Shown one piece after another: positions 50,065 to 59,227 of a stretch of DNA of 64,000 nucleotides. A model generated the notes under the pieces. The model made no database searches. It had not been told where the DNA came from and saw only the letters and a list, made by a program, of their open reading frames with translations. The position numbers and the translations under genes are program-made. Source of the stretch: Paenibacillus tyrphae (GTDB lineage Bacteria > Bacillota > Bacilli > Paenibacillales > NBRC-103111). The stretch spans positions 62,001-126,000 of the forward strand of contig NZ_JAMZAW010000015.1 in NCBI RefSeq assembly GCF_024158745.1. The letters run 5' to 3'. The first letter of the stretch is position 1. Each line of letters starts with the position of its first letter.

Positions 50065-53000
50065 TTACATGAAAATTTCGATCACATTGCCGGCTTCCGA
50101 CCGATTGCCCTCAAATTCCCGCTTCCCGATCCGTACGCCGCCCTCCCGGTAACGGTTGGCAACGGGCTTCACGGTCAGCTCGCGGCCGTTCATCGTCATC
50201 CGGCTCAGGCCTTGCCCTTGACCGGTCAGACGATACACGAACTTGACCGGAGCCCCCATCACCTCGAATTCGAACTCCAGCCCGTCGAGCGACGGTGGCA
50301 GAACCGGATCGATGATCAAGTCGCCCTCGATCAGACGAATCCCCAAGGCATTGGCAATCAGCTGGTTCATATAAATTCCCGGACCGCTGGAATATATTCT
50401 CCAGCCGCCCTTCACCGGTACCGAGCCGTCGCGCAATTCGTCAAAGCGCTCCTGCGCCTCGTAGCGGGTGCTAAACTTCGCGTCGGAGCTGCTGAAGTAG
50501 GCATTGCTTTGCCGAAGCTCCGCGTTAGGCACGACGCTCCGCAGGCCGACCGGGTTAATCGTGGCCAGCCCCTTCCACACCTCGTCCGATTTGCCGAGCT
50601 TGGCCATCGCCTCGATAAAACGGATATGGGCGTGAACGTACTGCAGGCCGATTTCCCTGCCTACGTTAGCCGCCTGCTCGGCCCGCTTGAACTGCTTGCT
50701 GACGCCCCCGGCATAGTTCGCCGGGCGATCCATCAGCCGGACGCCGTCCGGATAGAACAGCTTCTCCTTGATGATCCGGTAATGGGCCTCCGCCTGCTCC
50801 TTCGTCAGCAGCTCGCCGATCATGCTGCGCGTCATCGGCAGCAGCCGGTAGCGGATGCCGGTTTTCGTATCCGACGGATGCAGCATCAGCTCGGCCTCGC
50901 CCGGCTTCTCCATGTATACGAATCCGGGAATGACCTCGGATTGCAGCATATACCGGTTAAAGTCCTCCCGGATGCCGTCGCCAAGCCGTTTCAGCTCGGC
51001 CGCCGTCTCCGCGTCCGCTTCTGCCAAAGCCGCCGCGAGCTGGCTGAATACTTGATACGTCAAGGCTACGGTCCAGCTGCTGATCAAATAGCGTTTCAGC
51101 TGGGCGTTCGCCGGCTGGAGCGTATCGTCCCAATCCCCGTCGCCGTACGAAGACAAGTGCGTACCGTGCAGAAAGTGCCGTTTGATATACTCAAGCTGCT
51201 TCTTGGCATGCTCCAGCACCGTCTCGGTCTGTTCCGTGAACGTAAAGCCGCCCCGCTTCGTATAAGGCAGCCGGACCTCCAGAATGGAAGCGTCCCCGGT
51301 CGCCGTCAAATAATCGCTCAGCACCTTGAGCGGCCACACGATAATATCGCCGTGGCTTTCTTCCTGCTGAATGAAGGCGTACCGGTCGAACATGAACCAT
51401 TGCGGCCAGTTTCCGTCATCCTCGTATTGATGCGAGTACACGGTGGTCAGAATATCGCGCACGACGTCATATTTTTGCGTCGCCAAAAAGTATTCGGTCG
51501 GCCCCTGGCACACGTCGCGCGTTCCCCATGCTGCCCCGCCATATTGCTCCAGACCGTGCGGCACCGAGAAATGCACCAGCATATTGTGCGTATACCACCA
51601 TGCAAGCGTATTAAGCTTGCTCAGCTCGTCCGGCTGTTCGCCGCGCCGGCTCAAGCGGAAGCCGTTCATGACCGTGCGGTAAAACTCGTGGTATCGCTCG
51701 ATTTCCGCATCGGCATCCCGTTGGACAAACGGCGGCTCTTCCCCATGCAGCAAGCCCTGCACCGTAACGGTCCATTCGCTGCTTGCGCTGAGTGCGAGGA
51801 CGACCAGGGAAGCAGAGCCCGGCTCCGCGTTCGAGGCCAGCAGCCGTTCGTCACCCGCCTGCATGTCCGCGCCTTCGATCCTCATGCGGTAGCACAGGCT
51901 TGGGTAAGCGCGGGCGCTGAGCGACTGGGCGTCCGCATAGAAAGTGAGCGTCCGGCCATCGTCCTGCTGCTGCATGCGGAACGGCAGCTCGTATTCGGCC
52001 GCGTTCATCGACACCTGGTTCGAGAGCAGGAAGCGGTAAGGCTTGTCGCTGGCCGAGCGGACGTGCAGCACAACCTCCGGCGTATCCACGGTCGTATAGT
52101 TCGTGATTACAAACAGCTCGTCCGCCGTTTTGTAGTACCAGCGGGCATAGTTGAAGCCCATCTCGAACATGGACGGCATCGCCAGCAGCCGGTACTGCCC
52201 GTCCAGCTCGACGTACATGCGCTGCCCTGACGTCTTCGGCACGTTCAGCGCATTGCGGGCGTTCGTCAGCATTTTGTTGAACGACGTATTGCCGACCACC
52301 AACTGCGCGTTGAACATCCCGTACATGTACGAGGTCGTTGTGATGACCTGCTCGTTCATCCGGTCGTTGTTCCCGGTCATGAGGATATGTCCGTGCGGAC
52401 GCTCCATGCGCAGCTCTTTTTCCTTCAGTACGACATGCTCGTGGGTATCGGTGAAGAAGGACAGCAACTCTTCTCCGTCCCGCTCCTCTTGTTGACGGTT
52501 CGGGAACAAGTCCCCGACTTCCTGCTGCGTCATGGACAAGGTTCGCAGCGGCGCTCCGAGCTGGGGCGCTGCGCTGACCTTCGCCTGCCAAGAGCCGGAG
52601 GCCTGTACCGGGGCCGAGGACTCCCGCTCCCCGCTCTCGCGCCAAGCGTCCTGTACGTCGGCCTCGTATTCCAGAGCCGTTACCGCCTCCGGTTGGTTGT
52701 CCCGGAACAAGCCGTAAAAGACGAATCTCGCTTCTCCGGCCAGCTTGACCCGTTCGGATTGCAGCGCGATATATGCAAATTCGTATTGGTATACTTCGTT
52801 AGCCAGCGAAGCTTTGGCCAAAGCCTCAGGTTCGTCTGTTTCTTTGTAGGACAAGCCGAAAAATTGGAAGCCGTCCGTCGAATAACCGGCCGCTTTCGTC
52901 AGACAGCCCTGCTGAAGATAAGGAAATTTCCCCTGCTGCGGCTGATTTTGCCGGGAACAGACGACATATCCCTTCTGCGCGTCCTCGAATACCGCATGAT

Positions 53001-53439
53001 CGATATATTGGGACAAATAAGCCTCATTGCTGCGGACGGCGCCCGAATGGGCAATACCCACGTCTTGACCGTAGACGATGTCGACTTCCGCCTCCTGCCC
53101 GTACACGGCAACGTCCCAGAACCATACCCCGCGCGCCGTTAAGCGAAAGGTCACTTGATAACGAAGCGCGCCGGCCTCGCCTTCCCAGATCACCCGGCTA
53201 CCGTCCGCATGACGCACACGGCTTGCGGAACGGACGCCAAGCAAAGGTATCGCTTCTATGCCGGAAGCCCGGTGCTGCCGCAAATATAAATTGTTCAACG
53301 ATCCGGTCACCGGGTCGGACAGCCATTGATTGATCATCGTATCTTGGCAAGCCGCTTCGTACAGATCGCCGCTGTTCAAGAAGGTAAACCGTAAATTCCC
53401 CGCCTCCGCCCGAAACCGGGACGTATTCAGCATGGTCAT
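50065..53439 (-). CDS. GH94 glycoside phosphorylase (beta-1,2-oligoglucan phosphorylase-like)
   Basis: A 1124-residue cytoplasmic enzyme of the cellobiose/chitobiose phosphorylase family. An N-terminal beta-sandwich (about 1-560) is followed by the alpha/alpha barrel, with WGTRDVCQGP near residue 640, the catalytic acid in GDWDD near 765, and RPANYAGG and IYSSGPGIYMNQL near the phosphate-binding region. Ordinary cellobiose phosphorylases are about 810 residues; the length here and the neighbours (ABC importer and LacI regulator) fit 1,2-beta-oligoglucan phosphorylases (about 1110 residues). Reaction: inorganic phosphate splits the terminal glucosyl unit to alpha-glucose 1-phosphate. The start is ATG 53439 (GTG 53448 is possible). 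GH94 is firm; the linkage specificity is inferred. Confidence 0.85.
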   Translation of the reverse strand: MTMLNTSRFRAEAGNLRFTFLNSGDLYEAACQDTMINQWLSDPVTGSLNNLYLRQHRASGIEAIPLLGVRSASRVRHADGSRVIWEGEAGALRYQVTFRLTARGVWFWDVAVYGQEAEVDIVYGQDVGIAHSGAVRSNEAYLSQYIDHAVFEDAQKGYVVCSRQNQPQQGKFPYLQQGCLTKAAGYSTDGFQFFGLSYKETDEPEALAKASLANEVYQYEFAYIALQSERVKLAGEARFVFYGLFRDNQPEAVTALEYEADVQDAWRESGERESSAPVQASGSWQAKVSAAPQLGAPLRTLSMTQQEVGDLFPNRQQEERDGEELLSFFTDTHEHVVLKEKELRMERPHGHILMTGNNDRMNEQVITTTSYMYGMFNAQLVVGNTSFNKMLTNARNALNVPKTSGQRMYVELDGQYRLLAMPSMFEMGFNYARWYYKTADELFVITNYTTVDTPEVVLHVRSASDKPYRFLLSNQVSMNAAEYELPFRMQQQDDGRTLTFYADAQSLSARAYPSLCYRMRIEGADMQAGDERLLASNAEPGSASLVVLALSASSEWTVTVQGLLHGEEPPFVQRDADAEIERYHEFYRTVMNGFRLSRRGEQPDELSKLNTLAWWYTHNMLVHFSVPHGLEQYGGAAWGTRDVCQGPTEYFLATQKYDVVRDILTTVYSHQYEDDGNWPQWFMFDRYAFIQQEESHGDIIVWPLKVLSDYLTATGDASILEVRLPYTKRGGFTFTEQTETVLEHAKKQLEYIKRHFLHGTHLSSYGDGDWDDTLQPANAQLKRYLISSWTVALTYQVFSQLAAALAEADAETAAELKRLGDGIREDFNRYMLQSEVIPGFVYMEKPGEAELMLHPSDTKTGIRYRLLPMTRSMIGELLTKEQAEAHYRIIKEKLFYPDGVRLMDRPANYAGGVSKQFKRAEQAANVGREIGLQYVHAHIRFIEAMAKLGKSDEVWKGLATINPVGLRSVVPNAELRQSNAYFSSSDAKFSTRYEAQERFDELRDGSVPVKGGWRIYSSGPGIYMNQLIANALGIRLIEGDLIIDPVLPPSLDGLEFEFEVMGAPVKFVYRLTGQGQGLSRMTMNGRELTVKPVANRYREGGVRIGKREFEGNRSEAGNVIEIFM

Positions 53440-53473
53440 CGTCTCCACTCCGTTTTCTGTTTATATATGGGTG

Positions 53474-53508
53474 AAAAAAACCGCCGGACACCATCGCTCC
53501 AGCGGTCC
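53474..53508 (-). terminator. Intra-operon terminator or attenuator before the GH94 gene
   Basis: On the minus strand ACCGC and GCGGT pair around a long loop and are followed by a run of seven T (plus-strand A at 53474-53480). It lies between the esterase and the GH94 gene and would reduce read-through into the phosphorylase. Confidence 0.6.
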
Positions 53509-53532
53509 TTTTTCGAAATAAGTTTTTCTCGT

Positions 53533-54486
53533 CTAAAAGGAAAGATGCTTTCGGATAAATTCCACCGTGCGGCGGTTCTGGTAGCCGCTCGTCGCATGTC
53601 CCGTAAACGGATGCACTCCGATCTCCTTCGTCGACCGGATCCGGTTGTATGCCGCAAACACGGTTTCTGGCAAGCATACGGTGTCCTTCAAGCCGACCGA
53701 GACGAGCACCGGAATCCGGATGCGCTCCGCCAAATTCATGATGTCGAAATAGCTTAGCGTCTCCATGACCTTGTCCAGATGCTCCGGGAACCGGCTCACG
53801 AATTCCGCCGCTTCGGAGAGCGAGCTGACCGAATTCAGAATGCCGAAGTCCATATGACACATATTCGGAATATTCGCGATGGACAGCGCCGGCTTGTCGC
53901 TTAAGGCCGAAACCAGCAGCGACAGTCCGCCTCCCTGGCTGTCGCCGGCGACGACGATGCGGCTGCGGTCGACCTCCGGCTGCGCCGCCGCCCATTCGAC
54001 GGCTTGCAGCGCGTCGACGGCGATGGCTTTGTAGTAGCAGGTCTCTTTATCCAGAATACCCTGCGTGATCCAGCCTTTCGTCATCCCATACGTATTGTCC
54101 AGCCGGTTGCCCGTCTCGCCGCCTTGTCCGCGAATATCGACGGCGAACACCGCCATCCCCATCAGCAGCCAGAAGGCATACTGCTCGGGATATCCCCGGC
54201 CTCCCGTGTACCCGTGATACAAGACGACGCACGGCAGTTTTTCCCGTACCGGAAACTTCGGAAGCAGATACCACCCTTTGATCGGCGTATCGGCGAAGCC
54301 TTGGTACGTCACATCGTAAGTGTCCATATACGGGAACGGCGTTTCCCGCCGTGTCCGCTGCGCTTGTACCGGCTTGTCGATCACATCGGCCAACGTACCG
54401 CTCCAGAATGCCTCCAGGTCGGCCGGAGCGGTTGGCTCCGGCGCATACCGGCGAAGCTCTTCGATCCGTTTTTGAACTGCATTCAT
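53533..54486 (-). CDS. CE7-family acetyl esterase (acetylxylan esterase/cephalosporin deacetylase-like)
   Basis: A 317-residue alpha/beta hydrolase of the AXE1 type. Oxyanion motif HGYTG near 91, RGQGG near 118 (a CE7 hallmark), nucleophile elbow GDSQGG (Ser about 183), Asp in GLKDTVC (about 266) and His in FTGHAT (about 299). In intact CE7 proteins that His is commonly followed by Glu; here it is Ala. There is no signal peptide, so it acts in the cytoplasm, deacetylating imported oligosaccharides before phosphorolysis (inference from the operon). The ATG is 28 bases downstream of the binding-protein stop codon. Confidence 0.86.
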   Translation of the reverse strand: MNAVQKRIEELRRYAPEPTAPADLEAFWSGTLADVIDKPVQAQRTRRETPFPYMDTYDVTYQGFADTPIKGWYLLPKFPVREKLPCVVLYHGYTGGRGYPEQYAFWLLMGMAVFAVDIRGQGGETGNRLDNTYGMTKGWITQGILDKETCYYKAIAVDALQAVEWAAAQPEVDRSRIVVAGDSQGGGLSLLVSALSDKPALSIANIPNMCHMDFGILNSVSSLSEAAEFVSRFPEHLDKVMETLSYFDIMNLAERIRIPVLVSVGLKDTVCLPETVFAAYNRIRSTKEIGVHPFTGHATSGYQNRRTVEFIRKHLSF

Positions 54487-54514
54487 GGGCTACCGCCTCG
54501 CCTTATATCCAAAA

Positions 54515-56035
54515 TTATTTTTGCTGCTGCTTATACCATTCGTTGACTTCCTTCGTCCAAGCTTCGCCGCCCCGTTTGTTCCACTCTGCCGCGAATTTGT
54601 CAAAGTCTTGATCGGTCGCTTCGCCAATGACCATCTTCACGGAAAGCCCGCGCATCAATTGATCCAGGTCGGCGAAGTTTTTCGAAACGTTGGTCGACGG
54701 CATATATGCGACGGCCGGGCTGACGACGCCAAGCTTGGACACGACGGTCAGATTGTTCTTCACCGCTTCCTGAATGTTCTTCGGAGCGCTCAGCGGAACG
54801 GAGACGAGCGGATCGTTCGGCACGTTCCAGATCAGATAGGCGATACCGTCTTGGGCATATTTATCGCCAATCATCTCTACAGTGCCATCCGGGTTTTTCT
54901 TATGATGAACGCCTTCGACGCCCAGCTTACGAAGCATGTGGGCTTCCTGACCGGCCTGCCAATCGAGCAGCTCGATCGCTTTCTTCGCCTTTTCCTTGGA
55001 GATGTTGGCCGGCAGCACGAACTGTCCGAACATGCCTACGCCGTCCGGGAAACCGGTTTTGCCGTCCTTGCCTACCGGAGGAGCGATCATGATCAGCTCG
55101 GCCTTCGGATCGACCTTCTTCAGATTCGTCACAAAACGGCTGTAATCGCTCGTCTGGGCGCCGAAGAAGATCCCGGCTTTGCCGCTTTCCAGCGTTTCCC
55201 ACATTTGGTTGTCTTTCATGACGGTGAAGTTTTTATCGATTCCGCCGTCTTTATACAGTTTCCCCAGCCACATCAGCGCTTCCTTCCGCTGCGGCGTAAT
55301 GGCGGCGTTCATCAATGTGCCGTCTTCCATTTTACGCCAGCCGTTGCCGGTATCGAACGCCATGAAGACCGGGTCCAAGTGATAGCCGAGCGTTTGGTTC
55401 AGCACGATGCCGACCGTATCTTCCTTGCCGTTCTTGTCCGGATCGCCTTTGGCGAATTTAACTGCCGTCTGGTAAAACTCGTCCAGCGTCTTCGGCACCG
55501 GCAGTCCGAGACTGTCCAGCCAGTCTTTGCGGATGAGGACGGCACGCTCCATCTGCGCCGGACGCGGAATCCCGTACGTTTTACCGTCGATTTTGATGAA
55601 GTTCAATAACGACTGCGGCAAGTTTTTCAGATTTTTCGTATCTTTAATATAGTCGTCGAGCTGCAGGAAAGCCCCTTGCTTCGCATACTGCGTAAAGTTC
55701 GGGTCCGGGAAGGACATGTAATGCGTAATGTCCGGCAGGCTGTTGGCGGCAATGGAAGCTTTCAGCTTTTCCGGATATTGAGCCGAAGGAATCGCCATGG
55801 ATTCGTATTCGATCCCGACCGCTTCCTCCATCTTTTTCCACACTTCCGTCTTTTGCGGAGGATTGCCGTAAAGCGGGTACATCATGCTGATCTTCTGCTT
55901 TTTCCCGGAATCCCCGGACGATGCGCCCTCTTTCCCCGTACCGCTCGATTTATCGCCGCAGCCGGTCACCGCGACCAAAGCTGTGACAAGGGCCAAAGAA
56001 GAGATTTGTTTCCAGCGTTTTCCCGATACTTTCAT
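54515..56035 (-). CDS. Sugar-binding lipoprotein (LplA-like)
   Basis: A 506-residue extracellular solute-binding protein of the large LplA/YtcQ type. The signal peptide ends in VAVTGCGDK (lipobox Cys about 26), followed by a Gly/Ser/Lys linker. The family 1 binding fold shows in MPYPLYG-like start (SMMYPLYGNPPQK), YGIPRPAQMERAVLIRKDWL and GKAGIFFGAQTSDY. GGAGGGG lies before the ATG. In LplABC systems this subunit binds oligosaccharides; here the operon enzymes suggest beta-glucan or acetylated oligosaccharides. Confidence 0.9.
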   Translation of the reverse strand: MKVSGKRWKQISSLALVTALVAVTGCGDKSSGTGKEGASSGDSGKKQKISMMYPLYGNPPQKTEVWKKMEEAVGIEYESMAIPSAQYPEKLKASIAANSLPDITHYMSFPDPNFTQYAKQGAFLQLDDYIKDTKNLKNLPQSLLNFIKIDGKTYGIPRPAQMERAVLIRKDWLDSLGLPVPKTLDEFYQTAVKFAKGDPDKNGKEDTVGIVLNQTLGYHLDPVFMAFDTGNGWRKMEDGTLMNAAITPQRKEALMWLGKLYKDGGIDKNFTVMKDNQMWETLESGKAGIFFGAQTSDYSRFVTNLKKVDPKAELIMIAPPVGKDGKTGFPDGVGMFGQFVLPANISKEKAKKAIELLDWQAGQEAHMLRKLGVEGVHHKKNPDGTVEMIGDKYAQDGIAYLIWNVPNDPLVSVPLSAPKNIQEAVKNNLTVVSKLGVVSPAVAYMPSTNVSKNFADLDQLMRGLSVKMVIGEATDQDFDKFAAEWNKRGGEAWTKEVNEWYKQQQK

Positions 56036-56131
56036 GTGTGAACCCCTCCGTTTTATGTGTTCATAACCGCCATAACTATATGGTCAGAACAGCGCCGCAG
56101 CGCCGCTCGTAAACCCAACCGCCGAAGCCGC

Positions 56132-57013
56132 TCAGCCCTTCACGGAGCCGAGAAGCACGCCTTTGGCAAAATGCTTTTGCAGAAACGGATACACCACCAG
56201 AATCGGAAGCGTCGAGACGACGATCGCCGCCATCTGAATCGTGACGGGAAGGATGTCCTGCTCCCCGGCAAAGCCCGATTGCCCCATGACATCCTGCGTC
56301 GAACCCTGGAAAATCATTTGCCTCAAGAACACCTGCACGGTCCACAGCTCCGGCTTCGTGATGTAGAGGACCGCGTTGAAAAACTGGTTCCAGTTACCGA
56401 CCGCATAGAAGAGCGTAAACGTCGCCAGCGCCGGCATGGACAGCGGAAGCACGATTCGGAACAGCAGGCCGAAGGTGCGGCACCCGTCGATTTTCCCCGC
56501 TTCCTCCAGCTCGGAAGGAATGCCCTGGAAGAAGTTCTTCAGAATAATGAGATTGAATGCGCTGATCGCGCCGGGCAAAATGAGCGACCATACGCTATCG
56601 AGCAGGCCCAGCTTGTTGACGACGATATACGTCGGAATCATGCCGCCGCTGAACAGGATCGTAATCGTCACGAGCAGCAGCACTGTTTCTCTACCGGGCA
56701 GCGTCTTCTTGGAAAGCGGGTACGCCATGAAGGTCGTCAGGGCCAGATTGACAAACGTTCCACCAATCGTCGTGACCGCCGTGATGTACAGCGACCGGAC
56801 AAAATTGGTATTGCCCAGAATCGTGCTGTACGCATCGAACGAAAAGCGCTCCGGCCATAAAATGATCCCGCCGCGCAGTACCTGGTCCATCGGCGATAAC
56901 GACGTCGCCAAGATGTAAATGAAAGGAAATAACGAGCTGAGCGCGAGTACGATGAGCACAAGCGCGATCGCCGCGTCGACGACCCGGTCCGTCCAGGTTG
57001 CTCTACTGTTCAT
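56132..57013 (-). CDS. Carbohydrate ABC permease (LplC/YtcP-like)
   Basis: A 293-residue six-helix permease. It starts with DRVVDAAIALVLIVLALSSL, has the EAA loop around EEAGKIDGCRTFGLLFRIVLP and ends in VVYPFLQKHFAKGVLLGSVKG, the standard ending of this subfamily. GGGGAGGG precedes the ATG. It starts 17 bases after the partner permease stop codon. Confidence 0.92.
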   Translation of the reverse strand: MNSRATWTDRVVDAAIALVLIVLALSSLFPFIYILATSLSPMDQVLRGGIILWPERFSFDAYSTILGNTNFVRSLYITAVTTIGGTFVNLALTTFMAYPLSKKTLPGRETVLLLVTITILFSGGMIPTYIVVNKLGLLDSVWSLILPGAISAFNLIILKNFFQGIPSELEEAGKIDGCRTFGLLFRIVLPLSMPALATFTLFYAVGNWNQFFNAVLYITKPELWTVQVFLRQMIFQGSTQDVMGQSGFAGEQDILPVTIQMAAIVVSTLPILVVYPFLQKHFAKGVLLGSVKG

Positions 57014-57030
57014 TGTGCAAGTCCCTCCCC

Positions 57031-57969
57031 TTAGAACACGCCTTCTTCGCCGAATTTTTTGGCCAATTTGTTCGCCCCAAGCACCAAAATGAGACCGACG
57101 ACCGATTTAAACAGACCGACCGCGACACCGAAGCTGAACCGGCCGCCACCGAGACCTACACCGCCAATGCCTTCGCGGTAGACGAACGTCTCGAACACGT
57201 CGCCGACCGGGTACACCAGATCGTTAAGCATCAGGAAGATTTGCTCGAAGCCGACATCCAGCACGTTGCCGAGCCGCAAAATGAGCAGAATCAGAATCGT
57301 GCTGCGCAGCGCGGGCAGCGTCACATGCCACAGCTTGTGCCAGCGATTCGCGCCGTCGACAGTCGCCGCTTCGTACAGCTGCGTATCCACGCCGGAAAGC
57401 GCTGCCAAAAAGATAATGGTCCCCCATCCGACTTCCTTCCAAATGTTCTGGAGCACAATCATCGTCCGGAATGAATCGGGGTCAGCCAGAAAGTTATGCG
57501 CTTCGCCGCCGAACGAGACGATGAGCTGGTTCACCAAGCCCGTTTCGGTATTGAGCAAAATATAAGTGATCGAACCGACCACGACCCACGAAATAAAATG
57601 CGGCAGGTAGACGATCGTCTGGATCGCGCGCTTGAACCATTCCCGCATCAGCTCGTTGAGCAGCAGCGCCACAAGGATCGGAGCCGGGAAGTAAAACACG
57701 ATATTATAAAAGCTGATCAGCAGCGTGTTGCGCAGCAGCCGCCAGAACTGATCGTATTGAAACAAATCGACGAAGTGCCGGAAGCCGACCCACTCGCTGC
57801 CCGTCACCCCGAGGAACGGGCTGTATTCCTGAAAGGCCATGACGATCCCGAACATCGGCACATACTTGAAAATCAGGAAATACAGCGCACCCGGGAGCAA
57901 TAGCAGGTAAAGCTCCCAGTGGGACAGCATTCTTTTCGTTAGCGAAATGTTTCCGACTGACGATTTCAC
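57031..57969 (-). CDS. Carbohydrate ABC permease (LplB/YteP-like)
   Basis: A 312-residue six-helix permease with the Lpl-type N-terminus (HWELYLLLLPGALYFLIFKYVP) and the EAA loop region LYEAATVDGANRWHKLWHVTLP. The start is GTG 57969, overlapping the LacI stop codon by four bases (GTGA) with GGAG just inside the upstream gene. No ATPase is in the operon; a shared MsmK-type ATPase is expected elsewhere. Confidence 0.92.
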   Translation of the reverse strand: MKSSVGNISLTKRMLSHWELYLLLLPGALYFLIFKYVPMFGIVMAFQEYSPFLGVTGSEWVGFRHFVDLFQYDQFWRLLRNTLLISFYNIVFYFPAPILVALLLNELMREWFKRAIQTIVYLPHFISWVVVGSITYILLNTETGLVNQLIVSFGGEAHNFLADPDSFRTMIVLQNIWKEVGWGTIIFLAALSGVDTQLYEAATVDGANRWHKLWHVTLPALRSTILILLILRLGNVLDVGFEQIFLMLNDLVYPVGDVFETFVYREGIGGVGLGGGRFSFGVAVGLFKSVVGLILVLGANKLAKKFGEEGVF

Positions 57970-58988
57970 GTCTCCATCCCCTTCCCGCGATTCGGAGCAA
58001 GCCGAGGAGGCTGGCAGGACAAGCGCTCGATCAGCTCGATTTTTAATTTATACGACTTGTTCACGTATTCGCCGCCCATCGCTTGGAACACAAGATGCGC
58101 AGCCATGGTGCCCATTTCGTATTTGGGCTGCCGGACCGTCGTCAAAGGAGGAGATAAGTACTCCGCCACCTGAATATCGTCAAAGCCGACGATCGATACG
58201 TCCTCCGGCACGCTCAGGCCGAATTCACGAAGCGCCTTGTAGCCGCCGATCGCCATTTCGTCGTTGCCGTAGAAGATGGCGGTAGGATGCTCTTCCTGCA
58301 TGAGCAGCACCTTGGTCGAATGATAGCCGCCCTCTTCCGTGAAATTGCCGACCAGCATCCATTTCGTATTGACGATTCCCTCTTCTTGCAGCGCTTTCAG
58401 ATAGCCTTCTTTACGGTGCTGGCTGCCCAGCGAATTGCTCGGTCCCCCGATCCAGGCGATATCGCGGTGTCCCTTCTCCATGAGATAACGGGTCGCTTCG
58501 TATCCGCCCTGAACGTTATCCGCCGCGACATTCATAATGAAATCGCCTTCGACATAACGGTCCATCACGACGATCGGGCAGCCTTCCCGGGCCGATTCGC
58601 GCAGCAGATGCTCGCTGATGTTCGGGTCGAGCACAATCGCGCCGTCCACTCTTCGCTCCTGCAAAAATTTATAAGCCGTCGAATCGGCCCCGCCGACCGA
58701 GCTGCATGCAATCAGATCGAAGCCGTTGGATAGTGTAACTTCCTGCGTCCCGCGGATCAGTTCGGAGTAATAAGGACCCGACAGGTCGCTTAAAATGAGC
58801 AAAATCGTCTTCGTCGACTTGCGCTTGAGATCCATCGCGAAGCCGTTCTTTTGGTAATTCAGCTCCTTGGCTGCCTGCAGTACCAATTCGCGAGTTTTCG
58901 GACTTACTTTATCGCTTCCGCTGAGTGCGTAGGATGCGGTCGAAAGCGCCACTCCTGCATGCTTTGCAACGTCTTTAATCGTAACCAT
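57966..58988 (-). CDS. LacI-family transcriptional regulator
   Basis: A 340-residue repressor: N-terminal HTH and hinge (MVTIKDVAKHAGVALSTASY, then VLQAAKELNYQ) and a periplasmic-binding-protein-like sugar-sensing domain (about 60-335: IVLDPNISEHLL, VMDRYVEGDF, VEDVSIVGFDD-like region). The start is ATG 58988 behind GGGGG; the longer frame is rejected. It is the first gene of the sugar operon and has a perfect palindrome 31 bases upstream (59019-59034), so it represses its own operon until the sugar binds. Confidence 0.92.
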   Translation of the reverse strand: MVTIKDVAKHAGVALSTASYALSGSDKVSPKTRELVLQAAKELNYQKNGFAMDLKRKSTKTILLILSDLSGPYYSELIRGTQEVTLSNGFDLIACSSVGGADSTAYKFLQERRVDGAIVLDPNISEHLLRESAREGCPIVVMDRYVEGDFIMNVAADNVQGGYEATRYLMEKGHRDIAWIGGPSNSLGSQHRKEGYLKALQEEGIVNTKWMLVGNFTEEGGYHSTKVLLMQEEHPTAIFYGNDEMAIGGYKALREFGLSVPEDVSIVGFDDIQVAEYLSPPLTTVRQPKYEMGTMAAHLVFQAMGGEYVNKSYKLKIELIERLSCQPPRLAPNRGKGMET

Positions 58989-59018
58989 AATTCCCCCCGA
59001 TAAAGCCATCCGAAATTT

Positions 59019-59034
59019 ATCGAAACGTTTCGAT
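59019..59034 (-). promoter_or_regulatory. LacI-family operator of the sugar operon
   Basis: ATCGAAACGTTTCGAT is a perfect 16-bp palindrome centred on the CG typical of LacI/GalR operators. It lies 31-46 bases before the LacI gene start. Confidence 0.85.
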
Positions 59035-59168
59035 TTGTTTTTATTATAGCTCCGAAGAAAGGTTTGGTCAATGAGGGGTGCGTTTTTTATACAGCGCTTT
59101 CTTCAAGTGCTGTCATAAAAGCGTCACAGAAGCATCTGGCGATTGGAGGCGGTCCCGGTCAAGAAAAA

Positions 59169-59194
59169 AAAGCACCGGCCTTCAGGCCAGTGCT
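59169..59194 (-). terminator. Terminator of the SPFH operon
   Basis: AGCACTGGCC pairs with GGCCGGTGCT on the minus strand, followed by TTTTTTTT. Confidence 0.85.
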
Positions 59195-59227
59195 CCAGTG
59201 CTCGTTGTTTCGCTTGTAAGGCTTGCT

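Noticed and set aside
50212-52230. A 672-codon open frame on the plus strand
   Set aside because: It is the antisense shadow of the GH94 gene, with basic, Arg/His-rich low-complexity composition and no domain.
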